DNA from: Actinomycetota bacterium
Lineage (GTDB): Bacteria; Actinomycetota; Actinomycetes; Mycobacteriales; Micromonosporaceae
Direction: 5' to 3'
DNA length: 6,098 nucleotides
Assembly (NCBI GenBank): GCA_005885115.1
Contig: VAXX01000057.1
Coordinates: 1 to 6,098, forward strand
The position numbers and the translations under genes are program-made. The notes beneath the pieces were generated by a model. It saw nothing but the letters and a program-made list of their open reading frames with translations, was not told where the DNA came from and did not search any database. The first letter of the stretch is position 1; every line of letters begins with the position of its first letter. This document shows, piece after piece, positions 5,513 through 6,098 of the stretch.

Positions 5513-6058
5513 GCCGAAGTTGCGCCGGACCATCTCGACGTCCTGGGTGATCTCCCGTTCGTGCTGGCCCGGCGCCAGCTTGACCAGCCCGAACGTCGCG
5601 TTGCGCATGGCACCGCGCACCCCGGTCACCGCGACCGGGTCCGGTGGCCGCACCGCCCGCCGCCGGGCGAACTCCTCGGCGGTCGGGATCAGCGGATCAT
5701 GGTGCCAGGACTCCGCCGGGGTGGGCGAGGGCGTGGGGACCCGGCGCTCGCCGGGCCCGGTCGCCGGACCGGCGCCGTTGGCGGGCGCCTGCGCCGCCGG
5801 TGGTCGCGGGTGTGGCGGGGGTACGGGCGGGGCCACCGACGGCTGCCGGGGCGGCAACGGCGCCACGGCCGGGGCGATCGCGGGCCGGGTTCCGTTCGTG
5901 GCCGCCTCGGACGGCTCGGGCCGCTGTGGTGGCTGCGCCCACGGCGAGGCCGGAGTCGGCGGTACCTGCTCGGGCGGTGTCTCGCCGGCGGGGGCCGGGC
6001 CGAACGGCCGGACGGTCGTCGACGGCGGCTCCGGCGCTGGTGGCGCCTCTGCGGGCGG

Positions 6059-6098
6059 CACCGTGGGCGGCGCCGTGGGTGGCGGTGCCGTTGGTGGG
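6059..6098 (-). repeat. Proline-rich short coding repeats at the right edge
   Basis: On the minus strand these bases encode repeated PPTA/PPPTA/PPT units leading into VPPAEAPPAP. The plus strand shows related copies of GCCGTGGGCGG, GCCGTGGGTGG and GCCGTTGGTGG. The pattern indicates slippage-prone expansion of the proline-rich linker, and shows that coding continues beyond the window. Confidence 0.55.

Larger units (their letters stand above)
4834..6098 (-). pseudogene. Proline-rich ParA/MinD-type ATPase (EspI-like), 5' partial, P-loop segment deleted with frameshift
   Basis: The N-terminal part, read leftward from the right edge, is a low-complexity Pro/Ala-rich region. It is followed by HHDPLIPTAEEFARR (near 5704-5660) and the pre-ATPase segment MRNATFGLVKLAPGQ (near 5608-5564) up to NFGGLR (5521-5504). 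The protein resumes in another frame at FGQKRGGYILAWDNNE (from 5508). It then shows a Walker-B-like FYKLIMVDTGNN (near 5224-5190) and the C-terminal APYERLIDSGEPI (near 4951-4913). Between the parts, family members carry a deviant Walker A such as NPKGGAGKT, about 23 residues that are absent here. Intact relatives are ATPases resembling mycobacterial EspI of type VII secretion loci; that link is inference. The frame is open to the window edge without a ribosome site before the GTG at 6061, so the start lies outside. As written, the product could not bind nucleotide normally. Confidence 0.83.

Noticed and set aside
6059..6061. GTG at 6061 as the start of the ParA-like gene
   Set aside because: The same proline-rich frame stays open to the window edge, and there is no purine-rich ribosome site before the codon.
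1..6098. CRISPR array, insertion sequence, tRNA or rRNA gene, attachment site
   Set aside because: I saw no regularly spaced repeats, transposase motifs, terminal inverted repeats or tRNA-like cloverleaf sequence on either strand.

Overview
The window is high-GC DNA with strong G/C third positions, GTG starts and AGGAGG-like ribosome sites. Its gene content points to an actinobacterium. The wording of the ParA-like protein, the LOG protein and the DUF3151 protein, together with frequent GTAC tetranucleotides, suggests the Micromonosporaceae (Micromonospora and relatives). That assignment comes from memory of family sequences, not from a search.

Layout, left to right: (1) positions 1-792 (+), the 3' part of amrS, the radical SAM enzyme of the AmmeMemoRadiSam system, broken by an internal deletion near 360; (2) 838-1674 (+), amrB, the MEMO1-like partner; (3) 1678-1896 (-), a 72-residue very acidic protein; (4) 2040-3065 (+), class II fructose-bisphosphate aldolase; (5) 3039-4265 (-), a LOG-type Rossmann nucleotide-binding protein with a long N-terminal region; (6) 4410-4832 (+), a DUF3151 protein; (7) 4834 to the right edge (-), a proline-rich ParA/MinD-type ATPase resembling mycobacterial EspI, whose P-loop segment is missing because of a second internal deletion near 5508.

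Working relations: amrS and amrB form a same-strand pair of unknown biochemical role. Fba is central glycolysis and gluconeogenesis, and DUF3151 is a known genomic companion of fba in actinobacteria. The LOG protein may act on nucleotides or cytokinin-like nucleotides, but its signature motif is divergent. After amrB the genes alternate strand, and all three convergent junctions are extremely tight: a 3-bp gap, a 27-bp overlap and a 1-bp gap.

No mobile element, CRISPR array, tRNA or rRNA was seen. I do not see a convincing new multi-gene system. The signals most worth checking are: two internal deletions that each remove a conserved core segment and shift the frame the same way; a 16-bp perfect hairpin just after fba that lies inside the coding sequence of the opposing gene; a codon-phased 15-bp tandem duplication covering the ends of both overlapping genes; and a hairpin over the LOG gene's best ribosome site and start.
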